From Mycobacterium sp. UM_CSW (GTDB taxonomy: Bacteria; Actinomycetota; Actinomycetes; Mycobacteriales; Mycobacteriaceae), in NCBI RefSeq assembly GCF_000455205.1, contig NZ_AUWQ01000055.1:1-64000 (forward strand): a stretch of 64,000 bases of DNA. The letters run 5' to 3'. The notes beneath the pieces were generated by a model. That model worked only from the letters and a program-made list of their open reading frames with translations. It was not told the origin of the DNA and searched no databases. This document shows, piece by piece, positions 26,771-35,007 of this stretch. Every line of letters begins with the position of its first letter. Positions within the stretch are counted from its first letter, which is position 1. The translations under genes and the position numbers were made by a program.

Positions 26771-27832
26771 ATGAGCGCTCGCAACGTTGCGGTCGTCGGC
26801 TTCGCGCACGCGCCGCACGTCCGTCGCACCGACGGCACCACCAACGGCGTCGAGATGTTGATGCCGTGCTTCGCCGAGCTCTACGAAGAGCTGGGCATCA
26901 CCAAGTCCGACATCGGATTCTGGTGCTCGGGATCGTCCGATTACCTTGCCGGGCGGGCGTTTTCGTTCATCTCGGCGATCGACTCGATTGGCGCCGTTCC
27001 CCCGATCAACGAGTCGCACGTCGAGATGGACGCTGCGTGGGCGCTGTACGAGGCCTACATCAAGATCCTGACCGGTGAGGTCGACACCGCCCTGGTGTAC
27101 GGCTTCGGCAAGTCGTCGGCGGGGATCCTGCGGCAGATCCTGTCGCGGCAGACCGACCCTTACACGGTGGCACCGTTGTGGCCGGACTCGGTGTCGATGG
27201 CCGGCCTGCAGGCCCGCATCGGGCTCGACTCCGGCAAATGGACGCCCGAACAGATGGCCCAAGTCGCCCTCGACTCGTTTGCGTACGCCGACCGCAATGA
27301 CTCGGTAAAGCCGGCCAAGAGCATCGACGAACTGCTTGCCCGGCCGTTCTTCAACGACCCGCTGCGCCGGCACGACATCGCGCCCATCACCGACGGCGCC
27401 GCGGCCATCGTGCTCGCCGCCGACGGACGGGCGCGCGAACTTCGCGAAAACCCCGCCTGGATAACGGGAATCGAGCATCGCATCGAAACCCCCGTCCTGG
27501 GTGCCCGCGACCTGACGCAGTCGCCGTCAACGGCGGTTTCGGCCAAGGCGGCCACCGGCGGCAACACCTCGGTTGACATCGCCGAGATTCATGCGCCATT
27601 CACCCACCAGCACCTGATTCTGGCCGAAGCCATTGGGCTTGCCGGCACGACGAAGGTCAACCCGTCCGGCGGGGCGCTGGCCGCCAACCCCATGTTCGTC
27701 GCCGGCCTGGAACGGATCGGCTTTGCCGCACAACACATCTGGAACGGTTCGGCCGGACGGGTGCTGGCGCACGCCACCAGCGGGCCCGCCCTGCAACAGA
27801 ACCTGGTCGCGGTCATGGAAGGAAAGAACTGA
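26771..27832 (+). CDS. ltp4: Thiolase-like lipid-transfer/aldolase protein Ltp4
   Basis: A 353-residue thiolase-fold protein of the SCP-x/Ltp group. It lacks the classical nucleophile context CxS/G of degradative thiolases but keeps the C-terminal VNPSGGALAANPMFVAGLERI loop. Ltp3 and Ltp4 are implicated in retro-aldol cleavage of branched C24 sterol side chains in actinobacteria. It starts with an ATG 15 bases after the DUF35 gene and ends sharing one base with ltp3. The DUF35 partner and Ltp3 probably form one complex with it. Confidence 0.9.
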   Translation: MSARNVAVVGFAHAPHVRRTDGTTNGVEMLMPCFAELYEELGITKSDIGFWCSGSSDYLAGRAFSFISAIDSIGAVPPINESHVEMDAAWALYEAYIKILTGEVDTALVYGFGKSSAGILRQILSRQTDPYTVAPLWPDSVSMAGLQARIGLDSGKWTPEQMAQVALDSFAYADRNDSVKPAKSIDELLARPFFNDPLRRHDIAPITDGAAAIVLAADGRARELRENPAWITGIEHRIETPVLGARDLTQSPSTAVSAKAATGGNTSVDIAEIHAPFTHQHLILAEAIGLAGTTKVNPSGGALAANPMFVAGLERIGFAAQHIWNGSAGRVLAHATSGPALQQNLVAVMEGKN

Positions 27833-29025
27833 TGGCCGGTGCAGGGGCGCACCTTGCCGCGGTACTCGGTACCGGGCAGACGAAGTATGTTGCCAAGCGC
27901 AAAGACGTCTCGATGAACGGCCTGGTGCGCGAGGCGATCGACCGCGCACTGGAAGACTCCGGTTCGACCTTCGACGACATCGACGCCGTCGTGGTCGGCA
28001 AGGCTCCGGACTTCTTCGAGGGCGTCATGATGCCCGAACTGTTCATGGCCGACGCCATGGGGGCCACCGGCAAGCCGATGATCCGGGTGCACACCGCGGG
28101 TTCTGTCGGCGGGTCCACCGCCGTCGTCGCCGCCAGCCTGGTGCAATCCGGAAAGTACCGCCGCGTCCTGGCGATGGCCTGGGAAAAGCAGTCGGAATCA
28201 AATGCCATGTGGGCGTTGTCGATTCCGATCCCGTTCATCAAGCCGGTCGGTGCCGGCGCGGGCGGATACTTCGCCCCGCACGTGCGGTCCTATATCCGCC
28301 GTTCGGGGGCACCATTGAACATCGGTGCAATCGTCGCGGTGAAGGACCGGCTCAACGGGGCGCGCAACCCGCTGGCCCATCTGCACCAGCCCGACATCAC
28401 CGTCGAGAAGGTGATGGAGTCCCCCATGCTGTGGGACCCGATCCGCTACGACGAGACGTGCCCGTCGTCCGACGGCGCGGCGGCAGTCGTCATCGGCAAC
28501 GAGGAGGCCGCCGAAGCCCGTGTGGCGCAAGGGCAGCCGGTGGCCTGGATTCACGCAACCGCGCTGCGCACCGAGCCGCTGCAGTTCTCCGGACGCGACC
28601 AGGTCAGCCCGCAGGCAGGGCGTGACGCGGCCGCGGCGCTGTGGAAGGCGGCCGGCATCACCAGCCCGATCGACGAGATCGACGCGGCCGAGATCTACGT
28701 GCCCTTCTCCTGGTTCGAGCCGATGTGGTTGGAAAACCTCGGGTTTGCCCCCGAGGGCGAGGGCTGGAAGCTCACCGAGGCGGGCGAGACCAAGATCGGC
28801 GGCCGGCTTCCGGTGAACCCGTCGGGCGGCGTGCTGTCGTCGAACCCCATCGGGGCGTCGGGCCTGATTCGCTTCGCGGAGGCCGCGATCCAGGTGATGG
28901 GCAAGGGCGGCGATCACCAGGTTCCCAACGCACGAAAGGCGTTGGGCCACGCCTACGGTGGCGGTTCGCAGTACTACTCCATGTGGGTCGTCGGCGCAGA
29001 CAAGCCCGAAAAGGTCCCGGCATGA
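27832..29025 (+). CDS. ltp3: Thiolase-like lipid-transfer/aldolase protein Ltp3
   Basis: A 397-residue thiolase-fold protein (VHTAGSVGGSTAVVAAS in the nucleophile-loop position, VNPSGGVLSSNPIGASGLIRFAEA near the C-terminus, and a terminal KALGHAYGGGSQYYSMWV). The SGG and HAYGG loops correspond to thiolase His/Cys regions, though a nucleophilic Cys is not evident, which fits an aldolase role. It overlaps ltp4 by one base and the following NTF2-like gene by four, making a tight operon with the tandem DUF35 protein. Confidence 0.9.
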   Translation: MAGAGAHLAAVLGTGQTKYVAKRKDVSMNGLVREAIDRALEDSGSTFDDIDAVVVGKAPDFFEGVMMPELFMADAMGATGKPMIRVHTAGSVGGSTAVVAASLVQSGKYRRVLAMAWEKQSESNAMWALSIPIPFIKPVGAGAGGYFAPHVRSYIRRSGAPLNIGAIVAVKDRLNGARNPLAHLHQPDITVEKVMESPMLWDPIRYDETCPSSDGAAAVVIGNEEAAEARVAQGQPVAWIHATALRTEPLQFSGRDQVSPQAGRDAAAALWKAAGITSPIDEIDAAEIYVPFSWFEPMWLENLGFAPEGEGWKLTEAGETKIGGRLPVNPSGGVLSSNPIGASGLIRFAEAAIQVMGKGGDHQVPNARKALGHAYGGGSQYYSMWVVGADKPEKVPA

Positions 29026-29429
29026 CCGAGCACCCGGCTCACGAGGCCGGGCGACGCTCCCGCGAGGCGGTCATCGCCAGGGACAAGGAGGCGTGGCTGT
29101 CGGTGTTCGCCGACGACGCGATCGTCGAGGACCCCATCGGGCCGTCGCCGCTCGACCCCGAAGGCAAAGGACACCGCGGCCGCGACGCGATCGAGGCGTT
29201 CTGGGACAACACCATCGCGCCCACCACCAAGATCGAGTTCTTCTTCCGCGACACCTACCAATGCGGCAACGAGGAAGCCAACGTCGGGCACATCCTCATC
29301 ACCACGGGCGACTACCAGACCACCGCGGAGGGCGTCTTCACCTACAAGGCCAACGACGAGGGCCAGATGGTCGCCCTGCGCGCGTACTGGGAGATGGACC
29401 GCGCCATCGCGAACACCAAAAAGGTCTAG
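29022..29429 (+). CDS. NTF2-like/SnoaL-type protein, possible ketosteroid isomerase relative
   Basis: A 135-residue alpha+beta-cone protein. The pattern REAVIARDKEAWLSVFADDAIVEDPIGPS, then GRDAIEAFWDNTIAP and a terminal AYWEMDRAI, is typical of NTF2/SnoaL folds that include ketosteroid delta-isomerases. Candidate acid/base residues are Asp in the VEDPIG loop and nearby Asp/Glu. It starts inside the ltp3 stop (ATGA), so it is part of the sterol operon. Whether it isomerises a steroid or hydrates a side-chain intermediate cannot be read from sequence. Its stop overlaps the convergent carbonic anhydrase stop. Confidence 0.85.
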   Translation: MTEHPAHEAGRRSREAVIARDKEAWLSVFADDAIVEDPIGPSPLDPEGKGHRGRDAIEAFWDNTIAPTTKIEFFFRDTYQCGNEEANVGHILITTGDYQTTAEGVFTYKANDEGQMVALRAYWEMDRAIANTKKV

Positions 29430-29950
29430 ATCGGCTCTAGCCCGGCGAGGTGGCGCTGTGCCAGATCGCGATAGGCCTGCGGGTTGATGTTGACCCACAT
29501 CTCCGCGCCCGTCCCGGCAACCGGGCCCTTCACCTGCGCCGGCGCGCCGACCGCCAGCATCCCGGCCGGAATCTGGGTGCCCGCCAGCACCAGTGACCCG
29601 GCGGCGATCAGGCTCCGCGCGCCGATCACCGCGCCGTCCAGAACGGTGGCGTGGTTGGCGATCAGCGCCTCCTTGCCGACGTGCACGCCGTGGATGACGC
29701 ACATGTGCGCCACCGTCGCGCCCGGTCCGATGTCCACCGGGATGCCGGGCGGCGCGTGCAACACCGACCCGTCCTGAACGTTGGCGCCTTCCCGCACCAC
29801 GATCGGCCCGTAGTCGCCGCGCAGCACAGCGTTGAACCAGACCGACGCCCCCGCCTCGACGGTGACGTCACCGATCAGGGTCGCGGTCGGGGCCACGAAC
29901 GCGGTCGGATCGACGCGTGGCGAGCGGCCCTCGAAAGAATACAGCGGCAT
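29426..29950 (-). CDS. Gamma-class carbonic anhydrase-like hexapeptide-repeat protein (Rv3525c-like)
   Basis: A 174-residue left-handed beta-helix protein with imperfect hexapeptide repeats (residues 15-150), for example VDPTAFVAPTATLIGDVTVE and GATVAHMCVIHGVHVGKEAL. The His residues in HAPPG, VAHMCVIHG and NHATV fit the three zinc/iron ligands of gamma carbonic anhydrases, but catalytic activity is untested in this family. It converges on the NTF2-like gene, the two stop codons overlapping within one CTAG (29426-29429). The nearest upstream element is the KstR box at 30022. Confidence 0.88.
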   Translation of the reverse strand: MPLYSFEGRSPRVDPTAFVAPTATLIGDVTVEAGASVWFNAVLRGDYGPIVVREGANVQDGSVLHAPPGIPVDIGPGATVAHMCVIHGVHVGKEALIANHATVLDGAVIGARSLIAAGSLVLAGTQIPAGMLAVGAPAQVKGPVAGTGAEMWVNINPQAYRDLAQRHLAGLEPI

Positions 29951-30021
29951 CGTTTACATATACCGCAGCGTGAATATCACGTGGCCAGACCCGCCGTCGT
30001 TGCGCATGCAGACCGAAAAAC

Positions 30022-30035
30022 TGTAACGTGTTCTA
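30022..30035. promoter_or_regulatory. KstR-type operator upstream of kshA
   Basis: TGTAACGTGTTCTA, full consensus match. It ends 26 bases before the kshA GTG and lies 71 bases from the start of the divergent carbonic-anhydrase-like gene, so it may act on both. Confidence 0.9.
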
Positions 30036-30061
30036 GTTAGAGACCACACTGGAGGTGACTG

Positions 30062-31231
30062 GTGACTACCGACACCAAGGCGGCGGGTATCCGGGAAATC
30101 GATCCCGGCGCCTTGCCGACGAGATATGCCCGGGGCTGGCATTGCCTGGGCGTCGCAGAGGAGTTCCGCGACGGCAAGCCGCACTCCGTGCAGGCATTCG
30201 GCACCAAGCTGGTGGTCTTCGCCGACTCGCACGGGGATTTGAAGGTGCTCGACGGCTACTGCCGGCACATGGGCGGTGACCTGTCCGAGGGCACCATCAA
30301 GGGCGACGAGGTCGCCTGCCCGTTCCACGACTGGCGCTGGGGCGGCGACGGCCGCTGCAAGCTGGTGCCTTACGCCAAGCGCACACCCAAGACCGCGCGC
30401 ACGCGCTCCTGGACGACCGACGTGCGCGGCGGCCTGCTGTTCGTCTGGCACGACCACGAGGGCAATCCGCCGGACCCCGCGGTCAGGATCCCCGAGATCC
30501 CCGAGGCGCACAGCGACGAATGGACCGAATGGCGTTGGAACCGCATCCTCATCGAGGGATCCAACTGCCGCGACATCATCGACAACGTCACCGACATGGC
30601 GCACTTCTTCTACATCCATTTCGGGCTGCCGACGTACTTCAAGAACGTCTTCGAGGGCCACATCGCCTCGCAATACCTGCACAACGTGGGCCGGCCCGAC
30701 GTCGACGACCTGGGGACGTCTTACGGTGAGGCGCACCTGGATTCGGAGGCCTCCTACTTCGGGCCGTCGTTCATGATCAACTGGCTGCACAACAGCTACG
30801 GCGGCTACAAGGCCGAGTCGATCCTGATCAACTGCCACTACCCGGTCACCCAGAACTCGTTCGTGTTGCAGTGGGGCGTCATCGTCGAAAAGCCCAAGGG
30901 CATGGACGAAAAGATGACCGACAAGCTCTCGCGGGTCTTCACCGAAGGGGTCAGCAAGGGCTTCCTGCAGGACGTCGAGATCTGGCAGCACAAGACCCGT
31001 ATCGACAATCCCCTGCTGGTCGAGGAGGACGGCGCCGTCTACCAGCTGCGCCGCTGGTACCAGCAGTTCTACGTCGACGTCGCCGACATCACGCCAGAAA
31101 TGGTGGAGCGCTTCGAGATTGAGATCGACACCACCCGCGCCATCGAACACTGGAACGTCGAGGTCGAGGAGAACCTGAAGGCAAGGGAATCCGAATCCCA
31201 ATCCGAAGGCGTACCCGCCGAGCAGCACTGA
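30062..31231 (+). CDS. kshA: 3-ketosteroid 9-alpha-hydroxylase oxygenase subunit KshA
   Basis: A 389-residue Rieske non-haem iron oxygenase. The [2Fe-2S] ligands are Cys67 and His69 (CRHMGG) and Cys86 and His89 (CPFH). The mononuclear iron motif is DNVTDMAHFFYIHFG, near residues 174-188. It hydroxylates C9 of androstadienedione-type steroids; with KstD this opens ring B. The reductase KshB is not in the window. GTG at 30062 follows GGAGG (30051-30055) by six bases. A short conserved gene follows after four bases. Confidence 0.96.
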   Translation: MTTDTKAAGIREIDPGALPTRYARGWHCLGVAEEFRDGKPHSVQAFGTKLVVFADSHGDLKVLDGYCRHMGGDLSEGTIKGDEVACPFHDWRWGGDGRCKLVPYAKRTPKTARTRSWTTDVRGGLLFVWHDHEGNPPDPAVRIPEIPEAHSDEWTEWRWNRILIEGSNCRDIIDNVTDMAHFFYIHFGLPTYFKNVFEGHIASQYLHNVGRPDVDDLGTSYGEAHLDSEASYFGPSFMINWLHNSYGGYKAESILINCHYPVTQNSFVLQWGVIVEKPKGMDEKMTDKLSRVFTEGVSKGFLQDVEIWQHKTRIDNPLLVEEDGAVYQLRRWYQQFYVDVADITPEMVERFEIEIDTTRAIEHWNVEVEENLKARESESQSEGVPAEQH

Positions 31232-31235
31232 GACC

Positions 31236-31685
31236 ATGCCCGAGGACCCGCCGGCAGTACCCGACGTCGATCGGCTCGCCCGGTCGATGCTGCTGCTGCA
31301 CGGCGATCATCACGATCACGACGAACCGCCCGCGCCAAACGGCGGGACGGGACCCTGGTCGAAATCAAGGGATTTCGCCGACGACCCGCAACGCGCCGCA
31401 GCGGTCGCCGAAGCCAGCCGCGCGGATCGTGAGCGCTATCTGACGTCGGGCCTGCTGCCGGTGGATTGCCGGTTCTGCCACGTCACGGTCACGGTCAAGA
31501 GGCTCGGCCCGGGTCACACCGCGGTGCAGTGGAACACCCAGGCGGCGCAGCGTTGCGCGCACTTCACCGAGATTCGCGAATCCGGTGGCGACACCGCGCG
31601 TGCGCGTGCCTGCCCGAAGCTGAGCGACAGCATCGAGCATGCCGCCGCGGAGGGCTACCTCGACCACCCCGACGATCCCGACTAA
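31236..31685 (+). CDS. Conserved hypothetical protein (Rv3527-like), possible small metal- or Fe-S-binding protein
   Basis: A 149-residue protein of the same length as remembered Rv3527. The N-terminus is His/Asp-rich (LLLHGDHHDHDEPP, near residues 15-28). The C-terminal half has four cysteines (in VDCRFC, RCAHF and RACPKL), which could bind metal or an Fe-S cluster. It follows kshA after four bases and likely shares its transcript. No enzyme family was recognised. The gene fits an accessory for KshA or another iron enzyme, but this is only inferred from location and cysteines. Confidence 0.8.
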   Translation: MPEDPPAVPDVDRLARSMLLLHGDHHDHDEPPAPNGGTGPWSKSRDFADDPQRAAAVAEASRADRERYLTSGLLPVDCRFCHVTVTVKRLGPGHTAVQWNTQAAQRCAHFTEIRESGGDTARARACPKLSDSIEHAAAEGYLDHPDDPD

Positions 31686-31701
31686 GCACCCCGGGCAGTC
31701 A

Positions 31702-31840
31702 CATTCGCCACACGGGCCCCTGTCTGCGCGGGCACTCGTTGTGCCCGCCTCATAGCGACAACGTCACCGGCTCACCGATTGTCGCTGTGAGGCGGGCGCG
31801 TTGGATGCCGCCCGGCGCAGAGGCTGGTGTGGCAGCCGTG
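31702..31840. repeat. Composite palindromic intergenic repeat, copy 2
   Basis: Between the convergent Rv3527-like gene and the sulfotransferase gene. Inner arms GTGCCCGCCTCATAGCGACA (31741-31760) and TGTCGCTGTGAGGCGGGCGC (31780-31799) pair at 18 of 20 positions around a 19-base loop. The left arm is 19/20 identical to copy 1 at 22531. Both copies begin with CATTCGCCACAC, and GCTGGTGTGGC (31823-31833) is the complement of the left outer arm of copy 1. Confidence 0.75.
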
Positions 31841-31862
31841 ACCGACATGAGCAACTCGCGGG

Positions 31863-33008
31863 CTACAGTCCCGCGAACCGCTCCTTGACCTCTTCGACGG
31901 TCAGCCCGTAGTCGGCCAGCGAATACGTGTGTTTGGGCGCCCGCTCACCGGATTGGCTTGCGGCATGGCTCTTTTCCATGGCGGCCCGGGCCTCGTCAGT
32001 CAGCGTCAAGCCGAAGTGCCGGTAGATGTCGGCCACAGTGCCCAAGGGGTCGGCGATCAGGTCGCGGTAGTTGACGTCGTAGAACTGAGCCGGATCGTAC
32101 TTGGCGCGGGCGGCGTTGAAACATTCCAGCCCACGCGACCAGGTTTCCATTGCGTCGGCACCGATCCGGGGTCCGACGAAGGTCTCCGACCAGCCCTCCG
32201 CCGTGTGCTGGGCCAGCGAGCACATCGAGGCCATGATCGTTTCCACCGGCCGGTGGGTCTGGATCACCAGCGCGTCGGGATAGGTCGCCATCAAAGCGTC
32301 CAGCGCAAAGAGGTGGCTGGGGTTCTTCAGCACCCAGCGCTTGTCGGCGTCGTTGAGCCCGATCAGCTGAAGGTTCTTGCGGTGCCGGCGATACGACGGC
32401 GTCCAGTCCTGCTGCGACAACCACTTTGAGTAGCTGGGCAGATGAGACAGAGTTTCGTAGGACACCGAATGCAGCGACTGCCGCAGCAGCTGCCAGCACT
32501 CCTCCAGCTCGTATGCGGCCATGAAGTGCAGGCCGGTGTAGCCGGGATTTTCCCGGTGGTGCCGGGTGAATTGGGCGTCGAGCTGGCGATAGAACGGGTT
32601 CGAGTCCCATTCTTCGCGGGGCGGCCGCGGCTGCGGGAACTCCGCAAGCCACATGTGCAGGCCCTGATGCGCGGGGTCGGCGCCGAGCAACCGGTGCAGC
32701 GCCGTGGTGCCGGTGCGCACCAGCCCGGTCACGAAGATCGGCCGTTCGATCGCCACATCGGCGTGCTCGGGATACTGCTTCCAGGAAGCTTCGGAGAGCA
32801 GGCGGGCCACCAGCGCGCCGCGCAGGAAGAACCGATTCATCTTGCTGCCCAACACCGTTAGGTCCGCTTCGCGCCGGTAGGAGTCGAGCAGCACCTCCAG
32901 CGCCTCGCGGTAGTTGTCGTCGTCGGCCCCGAAGTCGTCGAGGCCGACCAGCTTGGTGGCCGATGCGTGCAGTTCGTCGACCGTGGCTACATCTGTACGG
33001 TCAGGCAT
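31863..33008 (-). CDS. Sulfotransferase-family protein (Rv3529c-like)
   Basis: A 381-residue protein with the 5'-phosphosulfate-binding loop of PAPS sulfotransferases, PIFVTGLVRTGTTALHRLLG (near residues 90-109), and a 3'-phosphate-binding-like segment VIQTHRPVETIMASMCSL (near residues 234-251). It belongs to a sulfotransferase subfamily abundant in mycobacteria. It is the last gene of a three-gene minus-strand operon with an SDR and a DUF1214 protein led by a KstR box, so its substrate may be a steroid or sterol-derived alcohol; no direct evidence. The ATG shares one base with the SDR stop. Confidence 0.85.
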   Translation of the reverse strand: MPDRTDVATVDELHASATKLVGLDDFGADDDNYREALEVLLDSYRREADLTVLGSKMNRFFLRGALVARLLSEASWKQYPEHADVAIERPIFVTGLVRTGTTALHRLLGADPAHQGLHMWLAEFPQPRPPREEWDSNPFYRQLDAQFTRHHRENPGYTGLHFMAAYELEECWQLLRQSLHSVSYETLSHLPSYSKWLSQQDWTPSYRRHRKNLQLIGLNDADKRWVLKNPSHLFALDALMATYPDALVIQTHRPVETIMASMCSLAQHTAEGWSETFVGPRIGADAMETWSRGLECFNAARAKYDPAQFYDVNYRDLIADPLGTVADIYRHFGLTLTDEARAAMEKSHAASQSGERAPKHTYSLADYGLTVEEVKERFAGL

Positions 33009-33790
33009 CAGGTGTGGTACTCCCCGCAGTTGACGTCCAGGGTCTGCCCGGTGATGCCGCTGGACAGGTCGCTGGCCAGGAAAAGAATCGCCGAAGCCAC
33101 CTCGTCCTCGGTGGGCAGGCGCTTGAGGTCGGAATTCGCCGCGGTGGCCTGGTAGATCTGGTCCACCGTGGTGCCGTACTTGCCGGCTTGATGCTCGAAG
33201 TAGCTCTGCAAGGTGTCGCCCCAGATATAGCCAGGGGCAACGGAATTGACGCGAATCCCCTTCTCCCCCAGCTCGGTGGCCAGCGACTGTGACATGGCCA
33301 GCAGGGCGGACTTGGCCATCTTGTAGGCGCCGTACTTCGCCTGGGAGTGCCGCAGCACCATGGAGTTGACGTTCACGACGGATCCCGACGACTCCTCAAG
33401 GGCGGGCGTAAGGGCCTGGATGAGGCGTAGCGCCCCCAGGGCGCTCAGCTCGATCGCGTCACGGATGTGCTGAAACGACGTGCCGGCCAACGGTTTCATC
33501 GACGGCACCCGGAACGCGTTGTTGATCAGCACGTCCACCTTGCCGTAGGTGCCCATGGTGGTCTCGACGAGGTAGGCCACCTCCTCGTCGTCGGTGATGT
33601 CGGCGCGCACCGCCAACGCCTTGTGCCCGGTGTCGTTGATCTGCTTGGCGACGGCCTCCAGCCGGTCGAGGGAGCGCGCCGCCAGCACCAGGTCGGCACC
33701 GTCACGCGAACACCGGTGCGCCAGCGTGGTACCAAGCCCCGGCCCGACGCCGCTGATGACGACGACCTTCCCCTCGAGCATTCCTGACAT
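33008..33790 (-). CDS. Short-chain dehydrogenase/reductase (Rv3530c-like)
   Basis: A 260-residue SDR. The cofactor loop is SGVGPGLG (near residues 13-20), the catalytic Ser lies in VNVNSMVL, and the active-site Tyr/Lys are in YGAYK. A C-terminal LDVNCGEYHT completes the fold. ATG at 33790 is preferred: it gives the homologue length and follows GGGGTGACG, while the open frame extends 20 codons further into the DUF1214 gene. The substrate is unknown; position in a KstR-boxed operon suggests a steroid alcohol or ketone. Confidence 0.87.
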   Translation of the reverse strand: MSGMLEGKVVVISGVGPGLGTTLAHRCSRDGADLVLAARSLDRLEAVAKQINDTGHKALAVRADITDDEEVAYLVETTMGTYGKVDVLINNAFRVPSMKPLAGTSFQHIRDAIELSALGALRLIQALTPALEESSGSVVNVNSMVLRHSQAKYGAYKMAKSALLAMSQSLATELGEKGIRVNSVAPGYIWGDTLQSYFEHQAGKYGTTVDQIYQATAANSDLKRLPTEDEVASAILFLASDLSSGITGQTLDVNCGEYHT

Positions 33791-33792
33791 CG

Positions 33793-34920
33793 TCACCCCA
33801 GCATCCTTGCCGCGATTTGCTGTTGGCGCAACGTGATTCGCTCGCGCCACTGGTCCTCGGAGATCTTGTTGTGCTCAAAATACGGCAACGCGGCGGGTAC
33901 GGCGTCGAAGTCGACCAGCTCGACGGTGGGACCGTCGGCGTCGGTCAGCTCACGCGACACTCGTTGCCAGCGGAACTGCAAGAAGCCGCGCCGATGCCCA
34001 AGCGTTTCCACCCAGTTGGTCACGCCCGGGTTCTGGTCGGCGACGACGATGCGGACCTTGCCGTCCGGATCCGCTTGGGCCTGAGTGTTGTTGAGCGAGG
34101 TCTGGTGGTTGATGTAGTCCAGCGAGATGTACCACATGCCGCCCAGCTGGAAGCCGAGGTAGGGGGCGTCCGAGACCGGGATCGTGATCACCAGTGCCTG
34201 GTCGGGGTTCAGGTCGAAATGCCCGACCGACGAGTACTGCGTCGCCAACCCCCCGGGGGTCAACCTAGGCGGGACCATGGTGTTGACCGGGATGTCCAGG
34301 TAGAACCACTTCGGAAACTCCAACCAGGTCTTCACCCTGTTGACCAGTTGCTTGCCCGCTGTGGCATAACGCTTTTCGATCGTCTGGCGGGTCAGTGGTG
34401 GCGGTGCGGTGCCCGCGGTGTCCAGCCGGGAAATCGTAAGCGTGCCGCGCTGAGCCGACCAGTCCCCGTATACCTCGCGAATCACCAATTGCCCAGGGCT
34501 GTTTGGGCGCACTCGCCATTCGAAGCTGCCGTCCGCGGCGATGTCGATCTCGCGGTCGTCGAAGGCGGCCTGGCTGGCGGGCACGTTGTCGTCGGTGTAT
34601 TCGCCGCCGAGCAGCTGAAAACTGAGGTCGGTCGTGGTCCCGCGCCGGCCGGTCACGACGTAGTCGTGGTTGGCCTGCACCCGGGTGCCGAAATAGAGGG
34701 TGTCGGGGTTGTCCAGGCCCATCTTGGTGAACGGCCCGGTGCCCGACTGCAGGAATGGATGGTCGCGCTCATAATCGAAGGCGAGATGCGTACACCCGGC
34801 GATGCAGCCGGCCAAGTACTGCAGCCCTTCCAGCAGGTCGGCTTCGGTCTCGATGAACGGCGCGGCAGCCACCAGCTGCTCGGCTTCGGCGATCGCATTG
34901 GTGAGGGGATCAGAGAACAC
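33793..34920 (-). CDS. DUF1214-domain protein (Rv3531c-like)
   Basis: A 375-residue protein with a C-terminal DUF1214 domain (about residues 215-340, including YLGFQLGGMWYISLDYINHQTSLN) and an upstream region with GRRGTTTDLSFQLLGGEY. DUF1214 is a beta-rich domain with no settled function and often follows a DUF1254 domain, absent here. It heads the SDR-sulfotransferase operon. The GTG start has no Shine-Dalgarno sequence, and TAGGTT at -11 to -6 overlaps the KstR box, so a leaderless transcript is likely. Confidence 0.87.
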   Translation of the reverse strand: MFSDPLTNAIAEAEQLVAAAPFIETEADLLEGLQYLAGCIAGCTHLAFDYERDHPFLQSGTGPFTKMGLDNPDTLYFGTRVQANHDYVVTGRRGTTTDLSFQLLGGEYTDDNVPASQAAFDDREIDIAADGSFEWRVRPNSPGQLVIREVYGDWSAQRGTLTISRLDTAGTAPPPLTRQTIEKRYATAGKQLVNRVKTWLEFPKWFYLDIPVNTMVPPRLTPGGLATQYSSVGHFDLNPDQALVITIPVSDAPYLGFQLGGMWYISLDYINHQTSLNNTQAQADPDGKVRIVVADQNPGVTNWVETLGHRRGFLQFRWQRVSRELTDADGPTVELVDFDAVPAALPYFEHNKISEDQWRERITLRQQQIAARMLG

Positions 34921-34929
34921 GCCTAAACC

Positions 34930-34943
34930 TAGAACGTGTTCTA
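34930..34943. promoter_or_regulatory. KstR-type operator for the Rv3531c-like operon
   Basis: TAGAACGTGTTCTA, full consensus and near-perfect palindrome. It ends nine bases before the GTG at 34920, overlapping the candidate -10 TAGGTT on the minus strand. Confidence 0.93.
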
Positions 34944-35007
34944 CTTTTTAGTCAATGGCGAACGTTCCCGCGCGTCGCCGACGGCGTTTCGAGACGACAC
35001 CCGCTCG

